From DASTYK01 sp964430275 (GTDB taxonomy: Bacteria > Gemmatimonadota > Gemmatimonadetes > Longimicrobiales > RSA9): 12,706 nt of DNA. Below are positions 1-7,065 of this stretch, piece by piece (within the stretch, counting starts at the first letter, position 1; each line of letters starts with the position of its first letter). The stretch covers positions 1 to 12,706 of the forward strand of contig CAYSGF010000374.1 in the NCBI GenBank assembly GCA_964430275.1, written 5' to 3'. Under the pieces are notes generated by a model, which saw only the letters and a list, made by a program, of their open reading frames with translations, made no database searches and was not told the origin of the DNA. A program made the position numbers and the translations under genes.

Positions 1-1338
1 GGCGAAGACCATGCGCTTGGGGCTGGCGCGCACGCGATCGATGATCAGCTGCATGCGGCTGGCGGTCGGGTCGAGCCGGGCGCGCAGCTGATCGGCGTAG
101 CGATCGCAATCGACGATCGGCTTTCTCGCCACGCCGCTGTCCATGGCGGCGCGCGCGACCGCGGGCGGCACCTGGGTGATGAGCCGCGGATCGAAGGGCG
201 TCGGGATCAGGTACTCCGGGCCGTAGCGCAGCCGCTGCCTGCGGTAGGCGGCGCTGACCTCGTCCGGCACCTCCTCGCGGGCGAGCGCCGCGATCGCGTA
301 GGCCGCGGCGATCTTCATCTCCATGTTGATGGCGCGCGCGCGTACGTCCAGCGCGCCGCGGAAGATAAAGGGGAAGCCGAGCACGTTGTTGACCTGGTTC
401 GGATAATCAGAGCGGCCGGTCGCCATGATCACATCGCTGCGAGCGGCAGTCGCTTCCTCGTAGGTGATCTCGGGGTCCGGGTTGGCCATGGCCATCACGA
501 TCGGGCTCTCCCCCATCGAGCGGATCATCTCGCCCGTTACGGTGTTCGCCTGCGAGACGCCGACGAAGACGTCCGCTCCCTTCAGCGCCTCGGCCAGGGT
601 GTGCCGGTCCGTTCGCCGCACGTACTTCTGCTTGTACGGATTCATCTCCGCATCGCGGCCCTCGAACAGCACACCCTTGCTGTCCGTCATCAAAACGTTG
701 GCCGGATCGACACCGAGTGCCACCATCATGTTCGCGCATGCGATGCCGGCCGCGCCCGCGCCCGCGAACACGACCCGCACTGCGCCGATCGACTTGCCGG
801 CGATCTCGAGCGCGTTCAGGAGCGCTGCACTCGAGATGATCGCCGTCCCGTGCTGATCGTCGTGAAAGACCGGGATGTCCATCATCTGCTGCAGCTGCTC
901 TTCGATGTAGAAGCACTCCGGGGCGCGGATGTCCTCCAGGTTGATCCCGCCGAAGGTCGGCTCCAGCAGCTTCACCGCCCGGATCAGCTCATCCGGGTCG
1001 GTCGTGTCCATCTCGATATCGAAGACGTTCACGTCCGCGAAGCGCTTGAACAGCACGCCCTTGCCCTCCATCACCGGCTTGCCGGCGAGGGCGCCGATGT
1101 TGCCGAGTCCGAGCACGGCCGTGCCGTTCGTCACGACGCCGACCAGGTTCCCCCGTCCCGTGAAACGGAACGCCGCATCGGGGTCCTTCTCGATGAGCCG
1201 GCAGGGCAGGGCGACGCCCGGCGTATAGGCAATGGAGAGGTCGCGCTGCGTAAGGCATGGCTTCGACGCGATGACCTCGAGCTTGCCCGGGCGCTGGCCC
1301 TCGTGGTACTCGAGTACCTCGTAATCTCGGATCTTCAT
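1..1338 (-). CDS. maeB: NADP-type malic enzyme, MaeB-like hybrid (3' part cut by window edge)
   Basis: Oxidative decarboxylation of malate to pyruvate with NAD(P)+ in the cytoplasm, linking the TCA cycle to pyruvate and NADPH supply. The 446 visible codons start at ATG 1336-1338 (MKIRDYEVLEYH). The malic N-domain shows AYTPGVA (residues 37-43), NGTAVLGLGNIG (71-82), GKPVMEGKG with the likely catalytic lysine (86-94), the metal-binding LED (134-136) and PVFHDDQHGTAI (156-167). The NAD(P) domain has the GxGxxG loop FAGAGAAG (191-198). After about residue 425 the chain reads QLIIDRVRASPKRMVFA, which resembles the beginning of the phosphotransacetylase-like domain carried by long MaeB enzymes. 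This is therefore most likely the hybrid form (about 750 residues) rather than the short malic enzyme. The last part lies outside the window. A short purine stretch (GAGAG) precedes the ATG. The gene is divergent from the M16 pair. Confidence 0.93.
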   Translation of the reverse strand, partial: MKIRDYEVLEYHEGQRPGKLEVIASKPCLTQRDLSIAYTPGVALPCRLIEKDPDAAFRFTGRGNLVGVVTNGTAVLGLGNIGALAGKPVMEGKGVLFKRFADVNVFDIEMDTTDPDELIRAVKLLEPTFGGINLEDIRAPECFYIEEQLQQMMDIPVFHDDQHGTAIISSAALLNALEIAGKSIGAVRVVFAGAGAAGIACANMMVALGVDPANVLMTDSKGVLFEGRDAEMNPYKQKYVRRTDRHTLAEALKGADVFVGVSQANTVTGEMIRSMGESPIVMAMANPDPEITYEEATAARSDVIMATGRSDYPNQVNNVLGFPFIFRGALDVRARAINMEMKIAAAYAIAALAREEVPDEVSAAYRRQRLRYGPEYLIPTPFDPRLITQVPPAVARAAMDSGVARKPIVDCDRYADQLRARLDPTASRMQLIIDRVRASPKRMVFA

Positions 1339-1559
1339 GGGCTCTCTACGTTTGTGGCGCTCCGCCAGGCGCGGCGCGACCCACGCTCATCGTACGGGCC
1401 GGTGCCCGTCCGCTCAAGGCGACCCCTCGATTCCCGCAGGCGCCACGCGTCGGATCCGGCTGCCAGACGTGCGCATGTGGCTCGCGCTGCGCGGGGCGGG
1501 TCGTCCCCGCATCGCGGACGGGTATCGCCTGCGCATTGACGCGCCCGGCTCCTGTGGCA

Positions 1560-1638
1560 ATCCTCAGAGGACCACACCGTTAAGAATCACTTCGATGAGA
1601 TCGCGGCGCAGCGCCGCCGCCCTGCTGGTCCTGAGGAT
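1560..1638 (+). repeat. Bulged inverted repeat in the leader of the M16 gene
   Basis: The left arm ATCCTCAGAGGACCA (1560-1574) and right arm TGGTCCTGAGGAT (1626-1638) pair over 13 bp with one 2-nt bulge in the left arm. They enclose 51 nt that contain a second hairpin (1603-1617). The structure ends about 17 nt before the ribosome binding site of the gene at 1668. It could be a leader RNA structure, a terminator of unrelated transcription or an operator. No T-tract follows, so a classical intrinsic terminator is unlikely. Confidence 0.45.
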
Positions 1639-1655
1639 GTGTTCCATCAGTCATG

Positions 1656-1660
1656 AGAGG
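1656..1660 (+). promoter_or_regulatory. Ribosome binding site deciding the M16 start
   Basis: AGAGG lies 7 nt before ATG 1668. It would overlap or follow the other in-frame ATG at 1653 and sits only 4 nt from ATG 1665. The lipobox also fits a start at 1665 or 1668, so 1668 is preferred. Confidence 0.6.
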
Positions 1661-1667
1661 TGAGATG

Positions 1668-3095
1668 ATGCGCAGCATACGCGCGTTCTGGCTTGTGATC
1701 GCGCTGGCCGCCTGCGCCAGCAACCCGCAGCCGGTTGCGCCGGGCTCCACCGGTGAGCCGGAGCGCATGCCGCCCGCCGATACGGAGGCCGTGGTGGCCG
1801 GCCGTGCACCGTCGGCGGTGTCCATCCCGATCGACTACTACAAGCTCGACAACGGCCTGCGGGTCGTGCTGTCGCGCGACACGAGCGCGCCTACGGCCGC
1901 AATCGCGGTCTACTACAACATCGGCTTCCGCATCGAGCCGCGCGATCGCACCGGCTTCGCGCACCTGTTCGAGCACATGATGTTCCAGGGCTCGGAGAAT
2001 CTCGGAAAGAACGAGTTCATTGCGCTGGTGCAGAAGCATGGCGGCAACTTGAATGGCTCGACGCGCTTCGACTTCACGAACTATTTCGAGCTGGTGCCCT
2101 CGAATGCGCTGGAAACGATGCTGTGGGCGGAAGCCGACCGGATGAAGGGGCTGGCAATCACGCAGGAGAACCTGACGAACCAGCAGGGCGTGGTCAGCAA
2201 CGAGGTGAAGGTGAACGTGCTGAACCAGCCGTACGGCGGGTTCCCGTGGATCGACATGCCCATGGCGGCGAACGAGAACTGGCACAACGCGCACAACTTC
2301 TATGGCGACCTGGAAGACCTCGAAGCGGCGACGCTCGAGGACGTGCAGCGCTTCTTCCGCCAGTACTACGCACCGAACAACGCAGCCCTCGTCGTGGTCG
2401 GTGACCTCGATCCAGCGCAGACGAAGGCGTGGATCGAGGAGTACTTCGGGCCGATCCCGGCGGTCGAGCTGGCCGCGCAGCCGGACATATCCGAGCCGCG
2501 GCAGACGGCAGAGAAGGAGCACGTCCGGGTCGATCCGCTCGCGAACCGCCCGGCCATTGCGGTGGGCTACAAGGCGCCCGAGCCGGGTACGGCCGAGTAC
2601 TACGCGCTCGGCCTGATCGAGCAGATCCTCTCCCAGGGCCGTGACAGCTGGCTGCACCAGGAGCTCGTGCAGGAGCAGGCCCTGACCGGTGGCGTGTCCT
2701 CGAGCATGAACCCGCTCGGCAACATGCACAACATCGACGGGCCGACGATCTACCAGATCTGGATGTTCCACGACCAGGACAAGCCGGCCGACGCGATCAT
2801 TGCGGCGATCGATGAGCAGGTGCAGCGGCTGCAGACGGAGCCGGTCGACCGCGCCACACTCGATCGCGCTCTCGTGAAGATCCGCTCCAGTCTCTACAGC
2901 ACGCTCGAGAGCGGACTCGGCCGCGCGGACCTGCTCGCCTCGTTCGCCCTGTTCGACGACGATCCCGCGAAGATCAACCGGCTGGAGGACGAGTTCCGCA
3001 AGGTCACGCCGGAGCTGATCCAGCAGGTCGCGCGCGAGTACCTGCGGCGCACGAACCGCACGGTCGTGAAGGTCGAGCCCGCGAGCGCATCATGA
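1668..3095 (+). CDS. M16 family zinc metallopeptidase, catalytic subunit, predicted lipoprotein
   Basis: Insulinase/pitrilysin-family (M16B-like) zinc peptidase of 475 residues, the usual size of one M16B subunit. The N-terminus MRSIRAFWLVIALAAC ends in a lipobox (LAAC, Cys15), so the enzyme is probably anchored in an extracytoplasmic membrane face. The inverted zinc motif HLFEH is at residues 99-103, with the distal glutamate E179 in SNEVKVNV, a spacing of 75 residues that matches the family. The second, inactive M16 half follows (about 205-380). In it the arginine/tyrosine pair normally used for substrate binding is missing: the SRL-type position reads SWL (W328), and the AYS-type position reads LTGG. 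The next gene has the opposite pattern, so the two are inferred to form a heterodimer. Starts at 1653 and 1665 are also open; ribosome binding site spacing favours 1668. Confidence 0.93.
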   Translation: MRSIRAFWLVIALAACASNPQPVAPGSTGEPERMPPADTEAVVAGRAPSAVSIPIDYYKLDNGLRVVLSRDTSAPTAAIAVYYNIGFRIEPRDRTGFAHLFEHMMFQGSENLGKNEFIALVQKHGGNLNGSTRFDFTNYFELVPSNALETMLWAEADRMKGLAITQENLTNQQGVVSNEVKVNVLNQPYGGFPWIDMPMAANENWHNAHNFYGDLEDLEAATLEDVQRFFRQYYAPNNAALVVVGDLDPAQTKAWIEEYFGPIPAVELAAQPDISEPRQTAEKEHVRVDPLANRPAIAVGYKAPEPGTAEYYALGLIEQILSQGRDSWLHQELVQEQALTGGVSSSMNPLGNMHNIDGPTIYQIWMFHDQDKPADAIIAAIDEQVQRLQTEPVDRATLDRALVKIRSSLYSTLESGLGRADLLASFALFDDDPAKINRLEDEFRKVTPELIQQVAREYLRRTNRTVVKVEPASAS

Positions 3096-3180
3096 CTAGG
3101 GCTGCGATGCACCGAACGATTACCGCAGGTTTGCACCGCTGTCGCATACGTCAGTCACCGCGCAGGACGAGCGCGAGCGA

Positions 3181-3186
3181 GAGGGA
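3181..3186 (+). promoter_or_regulatory. Ribosome binding site deciding the second M16 start
   Basis: GAGGGA sits 7 nt before ATG 3194. An in-frame ATG at 3092 overlaps the previous stop, but it would add 34 basic residues before the signal peptide, so it is not preferred. Confidence 0.6.
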
Positions 3187-3193
3187 ATCTCAG

Positions 3194-4612
3194 ATGAATA
3201 TGCCAGGGACACTGCGTCGCACGTGCGCCTCACCGCTAGCGCTGGCGCTAGCCCTCGCCCTGCCGGCCGGCACGGCCGCGCAGCAGAGCCCGCCCGAGCC
3301 GGGACCGGCCAAGGACATCACCCTGCCCGCGCCGTACACCTTCACGCTGGACAACGGACTGGACGTCAAGCTGCTGCAGTACGGCGACGTGCCGAAGGCC
3401 GGTGTGCAGCTCGTCGTGCGGGTCGGGAACGTGGACGAGGCCGGGGATGAGGTCTGGCTCGCGGATCTCGTCGGCGACCTGATGCGCGAGGGCACGACGA
3501 CTCGCACGGGCGAGCAGATCGCGACCGAGGCCGCCAGCATGGGCGGCTCGCTCAATGTAGGTGTGTCCTCCGATGAGACCACGATTGGTGGCGATGCGCT
3601 CGCCGAGTTCGCGCCACAAATGGTGGCACTCGTCGCGGACGTCGCCCGGAACCCGTCATTCCCGGCGTCCGAGCTCGACCGGCTCAAGGCGGACCGGGTC
3701 CGCTCGCTCGCCATCGCGAAGAGCAGGCCGCAGTCGCTCGCCAACGAACGCTTCGCGTCGCTGCTGTACGGCAACCACCCGTACGGCATCACCTACCCGA
3801 CCGAAGCGATGGTCATGAGCTACACTCTCGAGCAGATCCGGCAGTTTCATGCGGAGCACTTCGACGCGGCGCGCGCGCGTCTGTACGTGATCGGCCAGTT
3901 CGATCGCGCTGCGGTCGAACGTGCCGTGCGCTCCGCGTTCGGCGCCTGGACCGCCGGTACCGAGTCCGCACCGCGCCTTGCACAGCCGCAGACGAACACG
4001 ATGGGGCAGCCGGTCATCCACATCATCGACAGACCGGGCGCCGTACAATCTTCGATGTTCATCGGTCTGCCGGTCGTGGATCCGACGCATCCGGACTACG
4101 TGCCGCTGCAGGTCACGAATACGCTGCTGGGCGGCGCGTTCGCGTCGCGCATCACCCGCAATATTCGCGAGGACAAGGGCTACACGTATTCTCCCTTCAG
4201 CTTCGTGAACAGCCGCTATCGTTCGGCGTACTGGGCCGAGGTCGCTGATGTGACGACCGCCGTCACCGGCGCATCGATCGAGGAGATCTTCAAGGAGATC
4301 GATCGCCTGGCCGCGGAGCCGCCTCCGGCCGAGGAGCTGCGCAGCATTCAGAACTATCTCGCGGGTACGTTTACGCTCAGCTCGTCATCGCGCGGCGGAC
4401 TGCTCGGCCAGCTCCGTATGCTCGACCTGCACGGCCTGCCGCAGTCGTACTTCACGAACTACGTGCGGAACGTCTATGCCGTCACGCCCGCCGAGGTGCA
4501 GCGCATCATGCGTGAGTACCTGCCGAAGGACGAGATGGTCATCGTGATCGTCGGCGATCGCGAACAGATTGCGGAGCAGGTCGCTGCGCTCGGCGACGTA
4601 ATCACCGACTGA
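3194..4612 (+). CDS. M16 family peptidase-like protein, non-catalytic R/Y subunit, exported
   Basis: M16B-type protein of 472 residues, predicted partner of the upstream lipoprotein peptidase. It has a classical signal peptide: basic MNMPGTLRRT, then an (LA)n core, then AGTAAQQ with cleavage near residue 29. At the position of the zinc motif the protein reads ADLVGDLM: both histidines and the glutamate of HxxEH are replaced (D91, G94, D95), so it cannot bind catalytic zinc in the normal way. The C-terminal half keeps GGAFASRI...REDKGYTYSP, with the conserved R319 and Y332. In known two-subunit M16B enzymes one chain supplies the zinc site and the other the R/Y pair, and this gene pair shows that split. 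The 98-nt gap after the first gene contains only the ribosome binding site; co-transcription is likely. Confidence 0.92.
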   Translation: MNMPGTLRRTCASPLALALALALPAGTAAQQSPPEPGPAKDITLPAPYTFTLDNGLDVKLLQYGDVPKAGVQLVVRVGNVDEAGDEVWLADLVGDLMREGTTTRTGEQIATEAASMGGSLNVGVSSDETTIGGDALAEFAPQMVALVADVARNPSFPASELDRLKADRVRSLAIAKSRPQSLANERFASLLYGNHPYGITYPTEAMVMSYTLEQIRQFHAEHFDAARARLYVIGQFDRAAVERAVRSAFGAWTAGTESAPRLAQPQTNTMGQPVIHIIDRPGAVQSSMFIGLPVVDPTHPDYVPLQVTNTLLGGAFASRITRNIREDKGYTYSPFSFVNSRYRSAYWAEVADVTTAVTGASIEEIFKEIDRLAAEPPPAEELRSIQNYLAGTFTLSSSSRGGLLGQLRMLDLHGLPQSYFTNYVRNVYAVTPAEVQRIMREYLPKDEMVIVIVGDREQIAEQVAALGDVITD

Positions 4613-4630
4613 GCCAGGGCAAGGCAGCAT

Positions 4631-4665
4631 CTGCCCCTGCCGGGGCGCGGCAACGGCAGGGGCAG
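4631..4665 (+). terminator. Strong hairpin after the M16 pair
   Basis: The perfect 12-bp inverted repeat CTGCCCCTGCCG (4631-4642) / CGGCAGGGGCAG (4654-4665), with an 11-nt loop, starts 18 nt after the stop of the second M16 gene. No T-run follows, so this is a hairpin-only terminator or an mRNA 3'-end stabiliser by inference. Confidence 0.6.
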
Positions 4666-4710
4666 CAGCTCACCGACACCACACCCGGTCTGATTCCGTA
4701 AGTACCCATA

Positions 4711-4730
4711 CACGCGTTCCGCAGCGCGTG
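4711..4730. repeat. Short inverted repeat upstream of the nfeD-like gene
   Basis: CACGCG (4711-4716) and CGCGTG (4725-4730) are perfectly complementary with 8 nt between. The repeat lies about 35 nt before the start at 4764, in the probable promoter or leader. It could be an operator or occur by chance in GC-rich DNA. Confidence 0.25.
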
Positions 4731-4763
4731 CACACAACGCAGACGCTCCGAACCGGAGTAGAC

Positions 4764-5330
4764 ATGCACGCTCTCTTCATCGTATGCCTGCTGGCGGGCG
4801 CGGTCGTGCTCGCGGCGCAGGTGCTGTTCGGCGCCTTCGGCATGGATACGCATCTGCCGGACGTCGACGCGTCCGGGGTGCCGGGCGGGAGTCCGCTCGT
4901 CGCCGGCGCAGAGCTGCTGAGCGTGCGCTCCGTGTCCGCGGCCGCAGCCGTGTTCGGCGCTACGGGAATGGCACTCGAGCCGCACATGCCGGCCCTGCTC
5001 GCGGGTGTGCTCGCACTGCCGGCCGGCTATGCGGCTGCCGCAGCGAACGCGTACCTGAATCGGCTCATTTTGCGGGCGCAGAGCGACGGTTCGCTCCGCC
5101 TTTCCGGTGCGGTCGGGGTTACGGGGCGGGTCTATCTCCCCGTGCCGAAGGCCAACGAAGGCAGCGGCCTGGTGCAGCTGACACTGCAGGGCCGAACCGT
5201 CGAGCTGCGAGCCGTGACGCGCGAAGCAAGTGAGCTCGCGACCGGCGCAGCCGTGTTCGTCGTCGCCGTCGATCCCGAGCGTGAGACGGTCGAAGTCGTG
5301 TCCACCTCCAGCATCGAGGCACTCTCATGA
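4764..5330 (+). CDS. NfeD-like membrane protein with OB-fold, partner of flotillin
   Basis: A 188-residue membrane protein. An N-terminal transmembrane segment (about residues 2-25) and a second hydrophobic region (about 55-100, one or two helices) are followed by a soluble C-terminal domain (about 113-180). Glycine-rich turns and alternating beta strands there (GAVGVTGRVYLP, GLVQLTLQGRTVELRAV, GAAVFVVAVD) fit the OB-fold of NfeD/YuaF/YqiJ proteins. NfeD-family proteins are typically encoded beside flotillin or stomatin genes and act with them in membrane microdomains; here a flotillin gene overlaps the stop codon. ATG 4764 is preferred over 4728 because GGAG (4755-4758) lies 5 nt upstream and the membrane segment starts directly. 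The family call rests on architecture and neighbour more than on a strict motif. Confidence 0.78.
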   Translation: MHALFIVCLLAGAVVLAAQVLFGAFGMDTHLPDVDASGVPGGSPLVAGAELLSVRSVSAAAAVFGATGMALEPHMPALLAGVLALPAGYAAAAANAYLNRLILRAQSDGSLRLSGAVGVTGRVYLPVPKANEGSGLVQLTLQGRTVELRAVTREASELATGAAVFVVAVDPERETVEVVSTSSIEALS

Positions 5331-6964
5331 TCCCTGTTCACGCAATGCTCGGCGTCGTCCAGCTGCCGGCGTCACTGCCGCCCGCGGCGATCCTCGGCGG
5401 GGTGATTGCGCTCCTGCTGTTGAGCGCAGTCATGCTCTTCGTCAGCCGCTACCGTCGCTGTCCGGCCAACCGTGTCCTGATCATTTCCGGTCGTGTAGGG
5501 ACTGGTCAGTCGGCGCGCGTGATCAGCGGGGGTGGCGCATTCATCTGGCCGGTCATCCAGGAGTACGCGTTCCTGGACCTGGCACCGCTGCAGATCGACA
5601 TCAACCTGACGGACGCGTTGTCTCTCGAGAACATCCGCGTCAAGGTACCGAGCCAGGTGACCGTCGCAGTGGGCGACACCCCCGAGTTCCAGCAGAACGC
5701 GGCAGCGCGCATCCTGAACCTGAAGCCGAATGATGTGAAGGAGCTGGCTGCGAACATCATCTTCGGCCAGATGCGCCAGGTGATCGCGTCCATGCGGATC
5801 GAGGACATCAACCGGGACCGCGATCAGTTCCGCGCGAATATCGAGCACGCGCTCGAGCCCGAGCTCAAGAAGATCGGCCTGAAGCTGATCAACGTGAACA
5901 TCAAGGATCTGAACGACGAGTCCGGTTACATCGAGGCGATCGGTCGGGAAGCCGGCGCGCGCGCTGTCAACAAGGCGAAGGGTGACGTAGCCGAGCAGGA
6001 GAAGCTGGGCGCCATCGCCGTTGCGCAGGCGGAGCAGGCGAAGGACATCGAGGTGTCGAACGCGAACCGCGAGCGCGAGATCGGTGTGAAGACCGCCGAG
6101 CGCGACACCGCGATCCGCATCGCGGACCTCGATCGCGAGACGGCCGTCGCACAGCAGCGCGCCGAGTACTCGCGCGACACCGAGATCGCACAGGCGGACC
6201 AGTCACGCCGGGTCGCGGTATCGGCGGCGAACGCGGAGGCGATCTCCGGCGAGACTGAAGCACAGGCCAGCATCGCCGGCGCGAAGGCACGGCTGCTCGT
6301 GAAGGAGGCCGAGGCATACGAGGTCGGTGAGACGCGTAAGCGCGTTGCGTCCGCCGCCGTGTCCGAGGCGGAGAACCGCGCGCAGGCCAAGGCCGCACTC
6401 GCCGAGGCGGAGCGCATCGAGGCCGAGCGCCGCGCCGAGCTGGAAGCGCCGGCCAAGGCGGAGAAGGCGCGTCGGATCGTGGAAGCCGAGGCCGTCGCCG
6501 AAAGCCGTCGGCTGGAAGCGGAAGGAGAGGCGTCCGCGATCTTCGCCCGGCTGGAAGCCGAGGCGCGCGGCGAATTCGAGATGCTGTCGAAGAAGGCCGA
6601 CGGTCTCCGCAGGATCGTCGAGGCGTGCGGCAGCGCCGACGAGGCGTATCGCCTGCTCATGCTCGAGAAGATCGAGCACCTCGCCGACAAGGCCGCCGAC
6701 GCCGTCAGCAACATCAAGTTCGACAAGGTGGTGCTGTGGGGTGGCGGGGGAGCAAACAGCAATGGCGCGGCCAGCGGCGTCAGCAGCTTCGTCGCGGACC
6801 TGATGGGCACTCTGCCGCCCGCGCTGCACACCATGCTCAACATCGGCGGCGTTCGCATTGCCGAGAACGTCGTGAAGCTGGAGGAGGAGCCTGCGAACGG
6901 CGACTCCGCGCCTGCAGCCAGGAAGCCGGCGCCGCCCACGCGCACCGTCGAGCTGCCCAAGTAA
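5327..6964 (+). CDS. floT: Flotillin-like SPFH/band-7 protein
   Basis: Flotillin of 545 residues, a membrane-microdomain scaffold facing the cytoplasm. A single hydrophobic helix (about 21-40, AILGGVIALLLLSAVMLFVS) precedes the SPFH domain (about 45-205: ANRVLIISGRVG, GGGAFIWPVIQEYAFLDLAPLQIDI, VKVPSQVTVAVG). A long Ala/Glu/Arg-rich coiled-coil (about 205-430) follows, with flotillin-style EAEA repeats such as EAEAVAESRRLEAEGEA. The C-terminal part includes LLMLEKIEHLADKAADAVSNIKFDKVVLW, which is characteristic of the FloT/YuaG group, then a Pro/Ala-rich tail. The start ATG overlaps the upstream stop as ATGA, and there is no strong ribosome binding site of its own, so translation is probably coupled to the nfeD-like gene. 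Confidence 0.95.
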   Translation: MIPVHAMLGVVQLPASLPPAAILGGVIALLLLSAVMLFVSRYRRCPANRVLIISGRVGTGQSARVISGGGAFIWPVIQEYAFLDLAPLQIDINLTDALSLENIRVKVPSQVTVAVGDTPEFQQNAAARILNLKPNDVKELAANIIFGQMRQVIASMRIEDINRDRDQFRANIEHALEPELKKIGLKLINVNIKDLNDESGYIEAIGREAGARAVNKAKGDVAEQEKLGAIAVAQAEQAKDIEVSNANREREIGVKTAERDTAIRIADLDRETAVAQQRAEYSRDTEIAQADQSRRVAVSAANAEAISGETEAQASIAGAKARLLVKEAEAYEVGETRKRVASAAVSEAENRAQAKAALAEAERIEAERRAELEAPAKAEKARRIVEAEAVAESRRLEAEGEASAIFARLEAEARGEFEMLSKKADGLRRIVEACGSADEAYRLLMLEKIEHLADKAADAVSNIKFDKVVLWGGGGANSNGAASGVSSFVADLMGTLPPALHTMLNIGGVRIAENVVKLEEEPANGDSAPAARKPAPPTRTVELPK

Positions 6965-7004
6965 GGCTCTCGCGGGCGGGTAGCATCCGTACCGGCAGAA
7001 TCAG

Positions 7005-7042
7005 AACGGCGGGCAGCCGATGCCACTCGGCCGCCCGCCGTT
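7005..7042. terminator. Hairpin between convergent flotillin and M14 genes
   Basis: The arms AACGGCGGGCAGCCGA (7005-7020) and TCGGCCGCCCGCCGTT (7027-7042) pair over 16 positions with one mismatch and a 6-nt loop. The hairpin is 40 nt after the flotillin stop and 24 nt beyond the M14 stop, so it could serve both strands. On the plus strand it is followed by the pyrimidine run CCTTC rather than a true T-tract. Confidence 0.65.
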
Positions 7043-7065
7043 CCTTCACAGACTGCGTGACCTCG

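Larger units (their letters stand above)
1339..1667. other. Divergent intergenic region between malic enzyme and M16 pair
   Basis: This stretch of about 330 bases carries no convincing gene. The open frames across it are arginine-rich and look like non-coding GC-rich DNA. It must hold promoters for both flanking genes. A weak plus-strand candidate is TTGACG at 1536-1541, but the matching -10 (AATCCT at 1559-1564) is poor. The 3' half holds a bulged inverted repeat (1560-1638) and, inside it, a small hairpin GCGGCG-CAG-CGCCGC (1603-1617). The M16 ribosome binding site lies just after these structures. Confidence 0.5.

Noticed and set aside
1415..1450. tRNA-like TCGATTCCCGC followed by a GCCA end
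   Set aside because: No matching acceptor stem, D-arm or anticodon arm could be placed upstream; it is a chance resemblance.
1337..1663. Small plus-strand open frame in the divergent gap
   Set aside because: The translation is arginine-rich with no recognisable motif and it overlaps the malic enzyme start. It looks like chance openness in GC-rich DNA.
1647..2771. Long minus-strand open frame (374 codons) opposite the first M16 gene
   Set aside because: It lies antisense to a clear peptidase gene, and its composition (Arg/His/Val-rich) is that of a shadow frame.
5926..7026. Minus-strand open frame of 366 codons opposite flotillin
   Set aside because: It mirrors the Ala/Glu-rich coiled-coil codons, giving a Ser/Ala/Arg-rich product with no independent support.
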